From Sialis fuliginosa (Eukaryota; Arthropoda; Insecta; Megaloptera; Sialidae): DNA of 64,000 bases. A model generated the notes under the pieces. It saw only the letters and a list, made by a program, of their open reading frames with translations. It had not been told where the DNA came from and searched no databases. The stretch is from the NCBI GenBank assembly GCA_961205875.1, contig OY540812.1:4402001-4466000 (forward strand), written 5' to 3'. Positions 22,351-33,139 of the stretch are shown here, in pieces. Every line of letters begins with the position of its first letter. Within the stretch, counting starts at the first letter, position 1. The translations under genes and the position numbers were made by a program.

Positions 22351-23379
22351 TTGGTATATTTTTTCAAAATATCATTTATTCACCTAGAACCTAGAAGATA
22401 CAGTAAAATAAATACGAATGTTGAAATAAAATATTTAAAAATAATAATACATATTCTAAAGGAAACGGAAAAAAACAAAAAAAAGTTCATGAGAATAATA
22501 TATGACTTCCTTTCAAACTGCTTGAATTTAATAATATGAAATATGAACTACTCTTACATTTTGAGAAAATTATAATTTGAACTTGATAATAACAATTGTA
22601 CATAGGTATTAAGATAATTAATATTTAAATTTGAAAGTTTTATATAATCCACATATAACACGAACTAATTCATATAATAAATATTTTGTTCATATAGGAA
22701 TTACCCAAATCCAGGTCCTGTTTAAGGGGTGGACAAATATACTAATTATTTATTATAGGTTTTAAAAAATACGATAAATGCTACACAAAAATTAATTTAG
22801 GATTCATTTTAAAACATTTTTAGTTTCTAAAACTGAATAAGTAGTTATTTCACTAATTGTATAAGTTACTAAAATAATACTGATTTTAAATTGAAAGTAG
22901 TTCCTTTATGGCATTTATTCTTACTTCGATTTATCAACGTATACGAATCTACTGCTTTGACTTGTTAGTTATTAATATTACAAATTTTGAAAAAATCCAT
23001 TCACAATTTCCAATGTGTTTGCAATTAACATGTTTCATTAATTTTGATCAGCCTATGATAATTGGCATATTCATAATTGAGATTGAAGTTAAGTAATGAA
23101 TGATTAAGTGATTATTGTCATGCAAGATTATTTATGCTTATTAAATAATGAATGAGTTTTTTTGATTGATCTAGTTTTTGATATCAAAAATAAATAAAAT
23201 AAAAACATTAGATTACGTCATAGCTTAAGAAGTGACTAATTCAAGTATATAGTGGATAGTCACTAATTAAGAGTGGTATACTTTTAATTATTTCAATTAG
23301 TGAATATGCACTATGAATTAGTGATTTCTCGCTAATTCAGTTTTAGAAATAGTTTGCAAACAAATGTAATTTATATCTG
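22351..23379. other. AT-rich non-coding DNA
   Basis: No gene or element is recognised. At 23230-23345 'CACTAATT/AATTAGTG' words recur in both orientations. Confidence 0.4.
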
Positions 23380-24080
23380 CCCGGGAAAAAATTTCAGATA
23401 TGAAGTGATCTCGGTTGATCTTCATTTTGGAACAAATCAGATCTTTGTAAATAAATAAACTTTTGTCTACCTTAAATAACAAATACACATATACTACCTA
23501 TATAGAAACCTTGTTTATAATTTAATCAATTAAAAAAAAATTGTACAGAAACGTATTGAATGATATTTGAGGCCCGTGTATTAAATTAATAAATAAATTC
23601 ATAACTCACCCCCAGTCACAAATGAAGGGTTGTAATTGGTCTCATTTGATCCAGCGGGAAAAATACTTCGGGATACTAGGGGTGTGGGGTGCAAAACAAC
23701 CCTCTATCTAGCACAGGAGTCCAGATATTTACGATTTTCTATAATGAATACCATAAGTAACGAAACAGAGAAAAATTCACCTAGTATCCCGAAGTATTTT
23801 TCCCGCTGGATCGAATGAGACCAATTACAACCCTTCATCTGTGACAGGGGGTGAGTTGTGAATTTATTTATTAATTTAATACATGGGCCTCAAATATCAT
23901 TCAATACGTTTCTGTACAATTTTTTTTAAATTGATTAAATTATAAACAAGGTTTCTATATAGTATATGTGTATTAATTTGTTATTTAAGGTAGACAAAAG
24001 TTTATTTATCTACAAAGATCTGATTTGTTCCAAAATGAAGATCAACCGAGATCACTTCAGATCTGAAATTTTTTCCCGGG
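23380..24080. repeat. 701-bp near-perfect inverted repeat (arms ~301 bp, loop ~99 bp)
   Basis: The arms 23380-23680 and 23780-24080 are inverted copies with only scattered differences. They start CCCGGGAAAAAATTTCAGAT and end in TTTTTTCCCGGG. Inner parts read 'GATCCAGCGGGAAAAATACT' on one side and 'TTTTTCCCGCTGGATCG' on the other. No target duplication is evident next to the CCCGGG ends. There is no transposase; the 60-codon frame in the centre spans the loop. It could be a foldback transposon or two head-to-head copies of one repeat. An RNA from either strand would fold into a long hairpin. Confidence 0.75.
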
Positions 24081-24711
24081 TGTAGTCAAATTTGTGATAA
24101 AAAACAGATATTTCTCTATACAGAGATTTACTTACATTCAAACCTGTTAAAAAATATTGTAAACTGAAACCGATTATAAATCGATCCTAACTGTATCGGA
24201 AAATAAATTCTTAAATACAAACTCTTTGTAAATCGTTTTTTGATAATATCGGATTTCGAAGCCGCATTGCACTTTTTTTAATACATATAACAGTTTGGCT
24301 TTTAAAAAATGAAAAGAACAATATTAAAAATATTTTGCTCTATTCTATGAAAACTATATATTACACCCATTCTTTTGGTACCAATATTTATATCATATGT
24401 CTCAATACAAAACTGTATTAACAGTTTATGTAATCAATTACTACATACCAACTATGATCGACCCATGAGCAATTTCTTAACTCTTCTAGTGCCCATACCA
24501 ACCCCCCAAGAATAGACACGAGACTAACTACATACAATACAAGAAATACTTTACCGAGCTGTCGGACTAAATGCGGCTTTGACATACTCATCAAGGGAAA
24601 AATAATTACAACAGGAAGAACCTGCTTGTTAGAAAAAAATAATGATCTAAAGTACTCTAAAGTCTAAGGTAACGTAAAAGATGTTTAATTTTTCTTGAAA
24701 AAGTATTTTTA
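24081..24711. other. AT-rich non-coding DNA
   Basis: No gene is recognised. The stretch 'CATACCAACTATGATCGACCCATGAGCAA' (24446-24474) is echoed at about 26831-26855 ('CTGCTATGATTGGCCCATCA'), a hint of a further dispersed repeat. Confidence 0.35.
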
Positions 24712-25078
24712 CTCACATATTCTGAAAGAAATGGAAGTATTATAACACCATCGAAAAATCGTGTCCGAGAAAATGACAAATTCTGATTGTACTAACTTCA
24801 AAACGTAAAGAAAAGTTGATTTCCGCAAGGCAGCTGTGCGTGTGTTTGTGTGTCTTAATGTAGAACTTTTTTTTCGTTTAAGATAACTACTGTAAAAATG
24901 CACCGATCTGAATTATTTTTGGGAAAAATGTTTGTCTCAGTGAGTACTCCAGACCTGTTGATTTTGGTTCTAATTGGATTAAGGGTTTTGGAAATATTCG
25001 GAATTTTGCAACTTTTATCGTCTAAAAAGTGAACGTTGCGAGTATTATCTCACATATTTTGATAAGATTTGGTATATT
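24712..25078 (+). repeat. Dispersed repeat O, copy 2
   Basis: Reverse-complement counterpart of 10994-11360. The two share the whole order of blocks, including the GT-rich stretch and 'CTCAGTGAGTACTCCAGACC'. Confidence 0.6.
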
Positions 25079-26140
25079 TATTATTTTTTTTTAAGTGCCG
25101 AAACAACTATTGGAGGGGTGGAAACCACCCTCAAAATATTAAATACTAATTAATACGTCACTAATTCATGTTGCTTTTGAAACAAATGCAATTAAATTCG
25201 AATTAGTTATTCTACGAATTTGTATTATGTTTTTAACATTAGGTCATTAGGAAATTAATATTTATAATACAAAGGTGAGTTCTATTTCTGACAAATCTCA
25301 TTGATATTTTTCATATATTAAAAATTATTTAAAAAGATATTAAATAACATGGAAATCATGTATAGTTCTCCATACCGATATTTAGTATGAACTATTGAAA
25401 ACTAATGATTAGTTTGAAAATTACTAAATGTCAAACATGATATTGTTTTAATTAATTCGATATCCGGATTAACTATTTCCGGACTAGTGGGGGTTAATAC
25501 GGTCCTGTGATAATCACAGTCTAAATATAGAATTTTAAATTGATTACGAATGAAATTAATTAATATTTAATATGGACATTTGACTGTAGTAAATAACATA
25601 TATTCAATAAAAGAACTGATAAATTTTACCCAATATGTTTAAATGTTTATTTGAAACCATATTAAAATTTCATGTAGTTACATTTATTAATATAATTATT
25701 TCATTCAATTCAACGGAAACATGTATATTATTTTGTTTAATTATTATTATTATTATAATTTTGTTAATTACATTTAGATACTAAAATCATTGTTAGTTAA
25801 TTAGTTTTATAATTTAATAGTTTAATTTTACAATTAGGGTACACGAGGCAAATTTTTTTGGAACAAATTCGAATTCGTGTGGTTTCGAATTAAAATTACA
25901 TTTTTTTCTGTGAAAAATAAATTTCATTTCAGTAGAGATTTTGATTATTAAATTATTTATTTATTTATATATACCAATAGCGCATTGGACCCGGTGTTAC
26001 CCGGAGAGTTTTAATCTGTAATAAACCTATTAAACATTATTTTCTCTTATCGTTAATTATACAAAAAATTATACAAAATATCCACAATTTTACACAAAAT
26101 ACCTACAAATTAAACATCTAAATCTTCCTTGTGAAACACT
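25079..26140. other. Very AT-rich non-coding DNA
   Basis: Nothing recognised. A short GC-richer string at 25979-26012 ('GCGCATTGGACCCGGTGTTA') begins a stretch that leads into the repeat tail below. Confidence 0.4.
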
Positions 26141-26250
26141 CTACCCATTAGTAAAAACCGGAATAAAATCTGTTCTGTAGTTATTGAGAAAATCATGCAG
26201 ATAGACAGACAGACTTGGCGAGGGACTTTGTTTTATACTACGTATAGATT
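26141..26250 (+). repeat. Dispersed insect repeat tail with (ACAG)n
   Basis: 'GTTATTGAGAAAATCATGCA' followed by 'GATAGACAGACAGACTTGGC' and 'GGGACTTTGTTTTATA' is a common layout at the 3' side of insect interspersed repeats. The element body is not recognisable. The overlapping 120-codon minus-strand frame (26141-26503) is most likely fortuitous. Confidence 0.45.
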
Positions 26251-27980
26251 TTGTTTTCATATCATATTTACATTCTTTCTTTTTTTGAATATTATCTTTT
26301 TTTCTATCGATATTTAAACCAATTATTGTTTTGACGAATTGTTTTCGAAAAATATTGTAATAGATATCATTGCGACTCGAATCTCTGCATAAGTTAACAA
26401 ACACCAAAATCATTTTAAAAATGATATATGATATCTTATAAAAATAACACAATTTGTTTTTGTCAGTGTACTTAATTTTTTTGAAAATTATATCATCAAA
26501 CAAGATCGTCAGTTTTTCTACTCCCAGAGTTCACTCACTGCTATCTGCGATGTAAACTGAGAACACAAGGCAATCAGAATATGACAGATTTATGAGACAC
26601 ATATGTGAACATATTTTTTCAAAACAGTTAAAAAAGATTAAATATGTAAATGTACGTTTTATATACCTATGCTCAATTTGTACCATCTAGAATTCTAGAT
26701 TAATTAGTGATGCTTGTATTGTTCAAAAGCTAAAGCTTGCAAAACTTACTCTAATAGTTATAAATTCGACAAAAAATAAACTGACTCCTTACATAATTCT
26801 TATAATCCCGGCCACCCTGTTTGTTGAAACCTGCTATGATTGGCCCATCAGCAACTTCTTGTGTACCTATGCTACTTAACACACATACTCTCACAAACAC
26901 AAAAAATCAACAACGGTATGAAGATGAAGAAGAATAAAAATAAACTGCTTTGGGCAGCACAAGACTTTTTTATACATCAAAAACGAATAGAACATAAAAA
27001 AAGAAAGTTTTTTTTCCTTCTATTATAAACCGTATCAAATATAATTTTGAAAGAATTTTTTTTGTTAATTGGGAAGGTTAGGTTAGGTTAGGTTATTTCC
27101 TTTAAAAAATTGTTGAAAAGTGAATTGATCATCCCATAGTATGAATGATTTCATTTATTTATATTTGATTGGAGCGAGACCGGCTCGATAGTCTGGATCA
27201 ACCCTAATGATGATTACTTTTCTTTATTATACAATAAATTTTATATATGTGTAAAAGTAGGTAATTATATGTATTAGTTTTTTTCTTTTAGAATACTTTT
27301 TTATTGCTTTGAGTTTTGATATTTTTCTTTTACGTTGTAATATATTTAAATTACTAATACCAAATTTTTTATTGTTTTTAGTTTACTACTTACTTAACTA
27401 ATTACTTAGTATGTATTTTAAACACTTTGATCTTTTAGTATGACCTATAAGTATGAGAAAAAATCTCTCAAAAATAATGTTTTTTTTTAGAAGAATATAA
27501 AATATAATATATTATAACTTTTTCCGTTATTTTACCTTGACTTTTACATATTAAAATGATACGTAGGTAATATTATATCAAAGAAACCCAATTAATATTA
27601 TAAAGCTCATTGGTTTTACATTTTTTAATTAAACACTGTTAATAGCGTTTCCTTTTAAAATAGCTGCTTATGTATATATTAATTTTAATAAAAAACAATT
27701 TGAATAAAATGTACTTCATTTTCTGTTAAATATATCATTTTAAAAATAAATTCATTATATCATCTAATTTGCTGGTAAAAAAAGTGTAAGATAAAAATTG
27801 TGCTACGTGCTGAAAATTTTTAACTCGTAATAAAAGTACAAAGTGTTAACGAATGTCCGAAACTTTGAAACTTGTTTGAGGAGTAAAAGTGAAGAAACAT
27901 GAGATTGCATTACATAGTCACTTTATTTTGTTTCTTTTTTAAAGTATGAAATGTATTTAATATTGTATTTATTTTATTCT
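26251..27980. other. AT-rich non-coding DNA with an interstitial TTAGG tract
   Basis: No gene is recognised. At 27075-27095 there are four units of the insect telomere motif (AGGTT AGGTT AGGTT AGGTT A). Short AGGTT runs are frequent in insect DNA, so this need not mark a former telomere. Confidence 0.45.
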
Positions 27981-28420
27981 ATAAGGTACTGGCACCAGTC
28001 TTGATCGCTTTAAGAGCAAGGTATACTGTTTTTGGAATTGATGGACTTATTGGTTGTAATTCTCATGTTATTAAAAAACAAGTATAATACATCTTTATCA
28101 AATCAATTTAATTACTAATGTCCGCATTTTTTAAATTTTTTTATTATAACCTTTTATTTTGTTTATGTTTTTTCCCCAGTAATGGATAAAGTAAAAGCAG
28201 CACATGATTACAAAATGATAAGTACTACGACACACAAGTCATAAAATAAAAAATCGTCAAATTTAAGACAATGTAAAGCAGATGTTATGATAATAAAATA
28301 ATATAATAAATAGATTACACATAATTAGTTTAAATGTCCACCATTTTGACACCCATTGGTTGATTGACATCAAATTAAGCTGTTTTACAGTTAAGTATCC
28401 AACACTGATGCCAGTACCAT
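27981..28420 (+). mobile_element. MITE family B, copy 2 (~440 bp)
   Basis: Left end ATAAGGTACTGGCACCAGT, right end 'CTGATGCCAGTACC'. The interior matches 12084-12635 in order ('TTAAGAGCAAGGTATACTGT', 'AATGGATAAAGTAAAAGCAG', 'AATGTCCACCATTTTGACAC') with an internal deletion. Confidence 0.7.
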
Positions 28421-29104
28421 TTCTATGTTTGTAATTAACTGCATCTTAGAATTAAATTAACACGAGTGAATAATTTAAATAGATAAATAAATAGTTTTAG
28501 ACCTGCCATTTTGATACTCAAAATAATAAAATTCATTCAATTTATTAATTATACCAGACCAAAAATAAATCGTAATAATTATTCTTTTTACAAAAAAAAT
28601 TGGTTTCAACAAATTAAATAAATGAATTGTATTTAATGTTAAATATGCTATAAGAATAAAAATATAATAATCACGGATGTATCACAGGAGCAACAGCATC
28701 CCTGATCCATTCCAACGCCTGCATAACAGCTGGTATCTGATTAATGTGTCAGAGAAAGAGCACGCTATGTGATGTATAGCTCCCGTTTCCTTTTCTAGTT
28801 AATTGAGACTAAAACAAGAATTCGTATATTATTTTAATTAATTTTAAACATCGGTGTATTATTTCAATTATTTACTTTAAGAACTCCCAGGGTAAATTTT
28901 ATTAAAATGATGGATGAAGATTTAGGGATTGTTCGGTTATGTAAATAATATATTGAATCGGTGATTTGGGAGTTAAGTTGCATATTTTGGGTTACTGTGG
29001 GATTATTTGAATTAAATATAATTAATTGTGATCTATAGAATGTGATAATTGAATTATACCATTAATAATAAAATGGTCAAATGCGTATTGGGCACGCACG
29101 TCAT
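28421..29104. other. AT-rich DNA with a unique GC-richer island
   Basis: The island at 28675-28800 ('GGAGCAACAGCATCCCTGAT', 'CATTCCAACGCCTGCATAAC', 'GAAAGAGCACGCTATGTGAT') is unlike any repeat here and has no long open frame. It is a candidate conserved non-coding element or cryptic exon. The rest is AT-rich. Confidence 0.3.
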
Positions 29105-29527
29105 AGGGTTTCGTAGACATTATCACTTTTTTAACTTTTCAAAATTAACTAAAATTTTTTTTAGTGTTCCTTATAATTTTCATTGAAAGTACTAATTTAA
29201 AGCTATATACTGAATTTTTTTTTCAGAATTTTACATCGATAATTTAAAATTTTGAGGGGGAGATACTCTAATAATGACTTTAAAAAGCAAGTGTTAAAAA
29301 CAGTTAGTTCTTAAACATTTTTTGTTGCATTTTAGGAGACCTATCTAAAGAGACCCTACTCAATGGGATGTGTAAACAAAATTGAGTATTATTTTATTAT
29401 ATTTAAATTATTGTATTATTTATTTATTGTATAAGTTTTTGGTCATTAATCTACGCTGTGACATACAGATAGACATACAGTCGATCAGAGCGAAACTATA
29501 AGGTTTCCTAATTTTCTACGGGACCTT
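29105..29527. repeat. Decayed 'GGGTTCCGTA' type repeat
   Basis: Left 'AGGGTTTCGTAGACATTATC', right 'AAGGTTTCCTAATTTTCTAC' then 'GGGACCTT', with 'CAGATAGACATACAGTCGAT' just before the right end. This matches the layout of a repeat widespread in arthropods that begins GGGTTCCGTAG and ends in a similar inverted string. Assignment is from general knowledge of that motif. Confidence 0.45.
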
Positions 29528-30021
29528 AAAAATTAACTTTTAGTGTTCATATTTTGTAACTAGAAGTTTCCTGTGATTTCGCCTGCGTGTTTTTAGATGT
29601 TAACGAATTTCCATGTTAATTATATTAATACATATATCAACTGCCATCTTATTATAAAATATAATTTATTTTAGTGACATCAATACAACAACTGATTTAG
29701 ATTTTTCATTTCAATATCAATCCTAAATATGTACACTGTAATTTTGCACAAATCTAGGTTCTAAGGCTTTCAAATAGTGAAAGCTCTAATGCAGACAGAA
29801 AAGCTAACATTAAAAAAATATATTGCATTTTTTATTTAACGACATATAGACTATTTTTTTTATTTTTAATTAAATATCAAATTGAGCTTGTTTGAAGTTT
29901 TCTGTAGATAAAAATTTCAAATTAAATAACTTTTAGTTTTTTTTAATAAATATACATTTTTATCCAGTAAATTCAACAAAACGAGAGTAAAAAATACAAA
30001 CAATTTCATCTAACTCACAAA
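29528..30021. other. AT-rich non-coding DNA
   Basis: No gene or repeat is recognised. Confidence 0.4.
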
Positions 30022-31963
30022 GGGCCGGTATTATAAAAGGCAGATAAGTTTACTCGATGAATAAATAGCGACAGTACTAGGTAGTAAAAATAGTATTGTT
30101 GTTTCACTTGCTACAGATAAGTTCTTCTCTTTCTGATGTCGACTAGTTCAACATTCGGAACGAAAAATTACTAAAAACGGAATAAAAATAACAAATTCAC
30201 TATAAATATCACTATATCATACCATTAAATTTATTCCCATCTTTTTGCAAGGAATAAATATTTACTTGGTCACGTGGTAATTAGAATAAATTGTGGCAGC
30301 CATAGTCATAGGTCACAGCTGTTTTGTGGAAATATGCTTACCTACAATTCACACGTAAATGTCAAATTTGTTTTGTGTATTATTTAAGGAGTAATATATA
30401 ATGTTATGAAGACATTGAAACTGCGACCAGCTAGGAATGCTTTAATAATAATTTTTCAAAAACATGGTAACTTAATTAATAATTATTTGTGCTTATAATA
30501 ATGTAGATTTTGTGCTAGTTTTATATTTTTAGAAACAAGCCTGTTTATTTATATGTACATAGTACATATATACAAATATCCATACATTGTACATATGTAT
30601 GTGATATGACTCAAGCAAAAGAAACATAAAAAAAGACGAAAGAGATTTTTTCATTTGAAGCACATACGAATATACAAAAAATTAAATCAAAATTACTTTG
30701 CAGTTTGATACGTAAAGAAATTAATGTTTTGTAAAGGTTTGTACCGAACAAAATAACATAGTATTTATACGAATAAATACAAAAAACTAAACCAAAATTA
30801 CTTTGCAGTTTGATACGTAAAGAAATTAATGTTTTCTAAAGGTTTGTACCGAACAAAATAACATAGTATTTATACGAATAAATACAAAAAACTAAACCAA
30901 AATTACTTTGCTGTTTGTTACGGAAAGGAATTAATGTTTTCTAAAGGTTTGTACCGAACAACATCGTAAGTACATATAAATTTTTTTAAAACTAGAAATC
31001 ATATTTATTAATAGTTTCACAAGAAAAATATTTTTATTTCTTGTACATTGTTTTGAAAATTAATGTATAATTATAATCAATAAATTTTTTTGCATAACTA
31101 TTTACATTTTTATTTCATACCCGAAGCTTTACTCTACGATAACATCAATAAGAAATAAAATAAAGTATTAAATCATTCCTGTTTCTTTTAACTGTAGTCT
31201 AATTTTAATAAACCAGCAAATTTTAAATGATAATGTAATACGCAGTCAATTATACCTGCGATTGCAAGACATTATCGATTCTAAAATCTTTTTGGACATT
31301 TATATGAGGAAAAATTGTATAAATTTAGATCGAAGGAATACAGTAATATAGAAAATTAAAGACCTAAAGATACCGAACTAAATATGGATTTTCAAATACA
31401 TTCAAGTTTTTATTTTATCAAACCTTTTTTTTAAATAATTTTCTGCATGTTTTATACCATCCCATCTAAAAATGAAGAAATATGTGCCAATATTGTTGTA
31501 TTATTATATATCAATAAAATTTAACCTTCATTTTGAGCACATAATAAAATTCATAAGAATTTTAAATACTGTAAAAATTCAAATTTCATGTTATGCGTTA
31601 TATGCATTTACGTATGAAGTTTTAGGTTATTTGTTTGATGCACGTTTGACGTTTCAATATGTACATAGATAAAGAAATCATATAGACGTTATTGGTTGCA
31701 ATATTTTCAAATGTAAAAATTTATTAGAAATCTCCATAATATTGAATTAAAAATTGATATTTTGGAGTTTTTATATGTATATAATCACTTTTTACTTTGT
31801 ATTTAATATGTCTCAACATTATTATGTGTAAAAAAACCGAAATCGATATGACATTTCTGACAATGATATTTCTCAAATAAGGACCTCATAGAATGTGTAA
31901 ACTATTTGTGGAATAAATTTATTCCCTAGAGTAAAAGTTATCTGGCTTTTATAATACCGGGCC
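30022..31963. mobile_element. 1.9-kb element with ~50-bp terminal inverted repeats
   Basis: Left GGGCCGGTATTATAAAAGGC then AGATAAGTTTACTC; right GAGTAAAAGTTATCTGGCTT then TTATAATACCGGGCC. The similarity continues inward through 'GAATAAAT' on the left and 'GGAATAAATTTATTCC' on the right. It contains a 105-bp tandem repeat (30675-30966) and no recognisable transposase; its best frame (31472-31672, 66 codons) is A/T-driven. The terminal motif 'GGTATTATAAA' is faintly similar to MITE A ends (CGATATTATAAAG). No target duplication is clear. Confidence 0.55.
30675..30966 (+). repeat. 105-bp tandem repeat, ~2.8 copies
   Basis: 'ACTTTGCAGTTTGATACGTA' recurs at 30695, 30800 and, slightly diverged, 30905. 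Each unit carries 'AAAGGTTTGTACCGAACAAA' and 'ACATAGTATTTATACGAATA'. It is inside the 30022-31963 element. Confidence 0.75.
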
Positions 31964-33139
31964 AAAAAGTCTTATTTTGTCTTATTACATTTTTTCTATT
32001 TCCCAGAGACTAATAATAAAGCAAGCAAATAAATGAAATAAATAAATAAGAAACGTTGGTCTAGATGTAGAAGGCAAAAAAAATTACGAAAGAAGAAGAA
32101 GAAACCGTAACGACGCCAATATATCCCCCCCCCCCCACTGTATATATATATACATACATCTCGTTTAATTTACTTATAAATAAAGATACCATTTATTAGG
32201 TGACCACCCAAGAATCATAGATTTCTTTATTTGATTCAAGTCCCGCAAGAATTCCTGTATAAGTATTTTTAGAAATATTCGTTTTGTTTTTCTTCTTCTT
32301 CTTCTTTTAAGCAGCTTATTTTATTCACATCATGAACATGGTTAGTAAGAAGAAAAATTTGTTTTATTTCGTTCGTGATATTCTGATAATATAATATGAT
32401 ATAATATGTATATCTACTATAGACTGACTGACTATTATTTTTGTGATCATACCACTCAACTTAGAACCTTGAAATTTTGTATATATATTCTCTGGGGGTT
32501 TAAAATATCAACTAGTTGTATTATATTTGTGCTGTTAAACAATTTAAATCGGTAGAGTATATAATCGATACAGATTTTTTGTAGTTCTTAACTTCTAACG
32601 TTTTAATAATATAATAGATCAATACAATGTCGTGTTATAAATATCAGAATTAATTTTCGGACCCACCTTTTTTGTCGAAGAATTTTTTTTTGAAGTGAAA
32701 TTTCTTTAACGAAACTAGTGAATTGGAATGACCTCGACAGAATTTAATATTCGACACGTTTTAAAGATGAAACGCTAAGGAGCGTATGCATGTGGGTGAG
32801 AGAGCGATTAGTAGATGTATAAGAGAAATATATTTTGTGTTTAAATAATACGTTTAATTGTTAATTTAACAATAGTTTACTTTATTTATATAACAACTTC
32901 AACCGTGCGCTTATGTGGGCGAGGTACACACAACTATTTAATAAAAAAAATCATTCCACAATGCCTGAAGACCTCTTGTAAAAAAAAAACTTAAAAAGGA
33001 CTTACAACTTTTTTTCAGATTGAGGCCCTAGGTATTTCCCTAAAGCGCCTACTGTGTAATAAGCCACGAGATAAATAGATACATATAAATAAAACAAAAT
33101 ATAATAGTTTAAACGTGATCTAAGCCTGTTAATGCATGT
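31964..33139. other. Non-coding DNA with a C12 tract
   Basis: C12 at 32125-32136; (TTC)n near 32291-32306. A less AT-rich stretch around 32755-32815 has no recognised feature. A weak repeat-like tail lies at 32405-32500. Confidence 0.4.

Noticed and set aside
26141..26503. A 120-codon minus-strand open frame.
   Set aside because: It overlaps a dispersed-repeat tail and is dominated by A/T-rich codons; no motif is visible.
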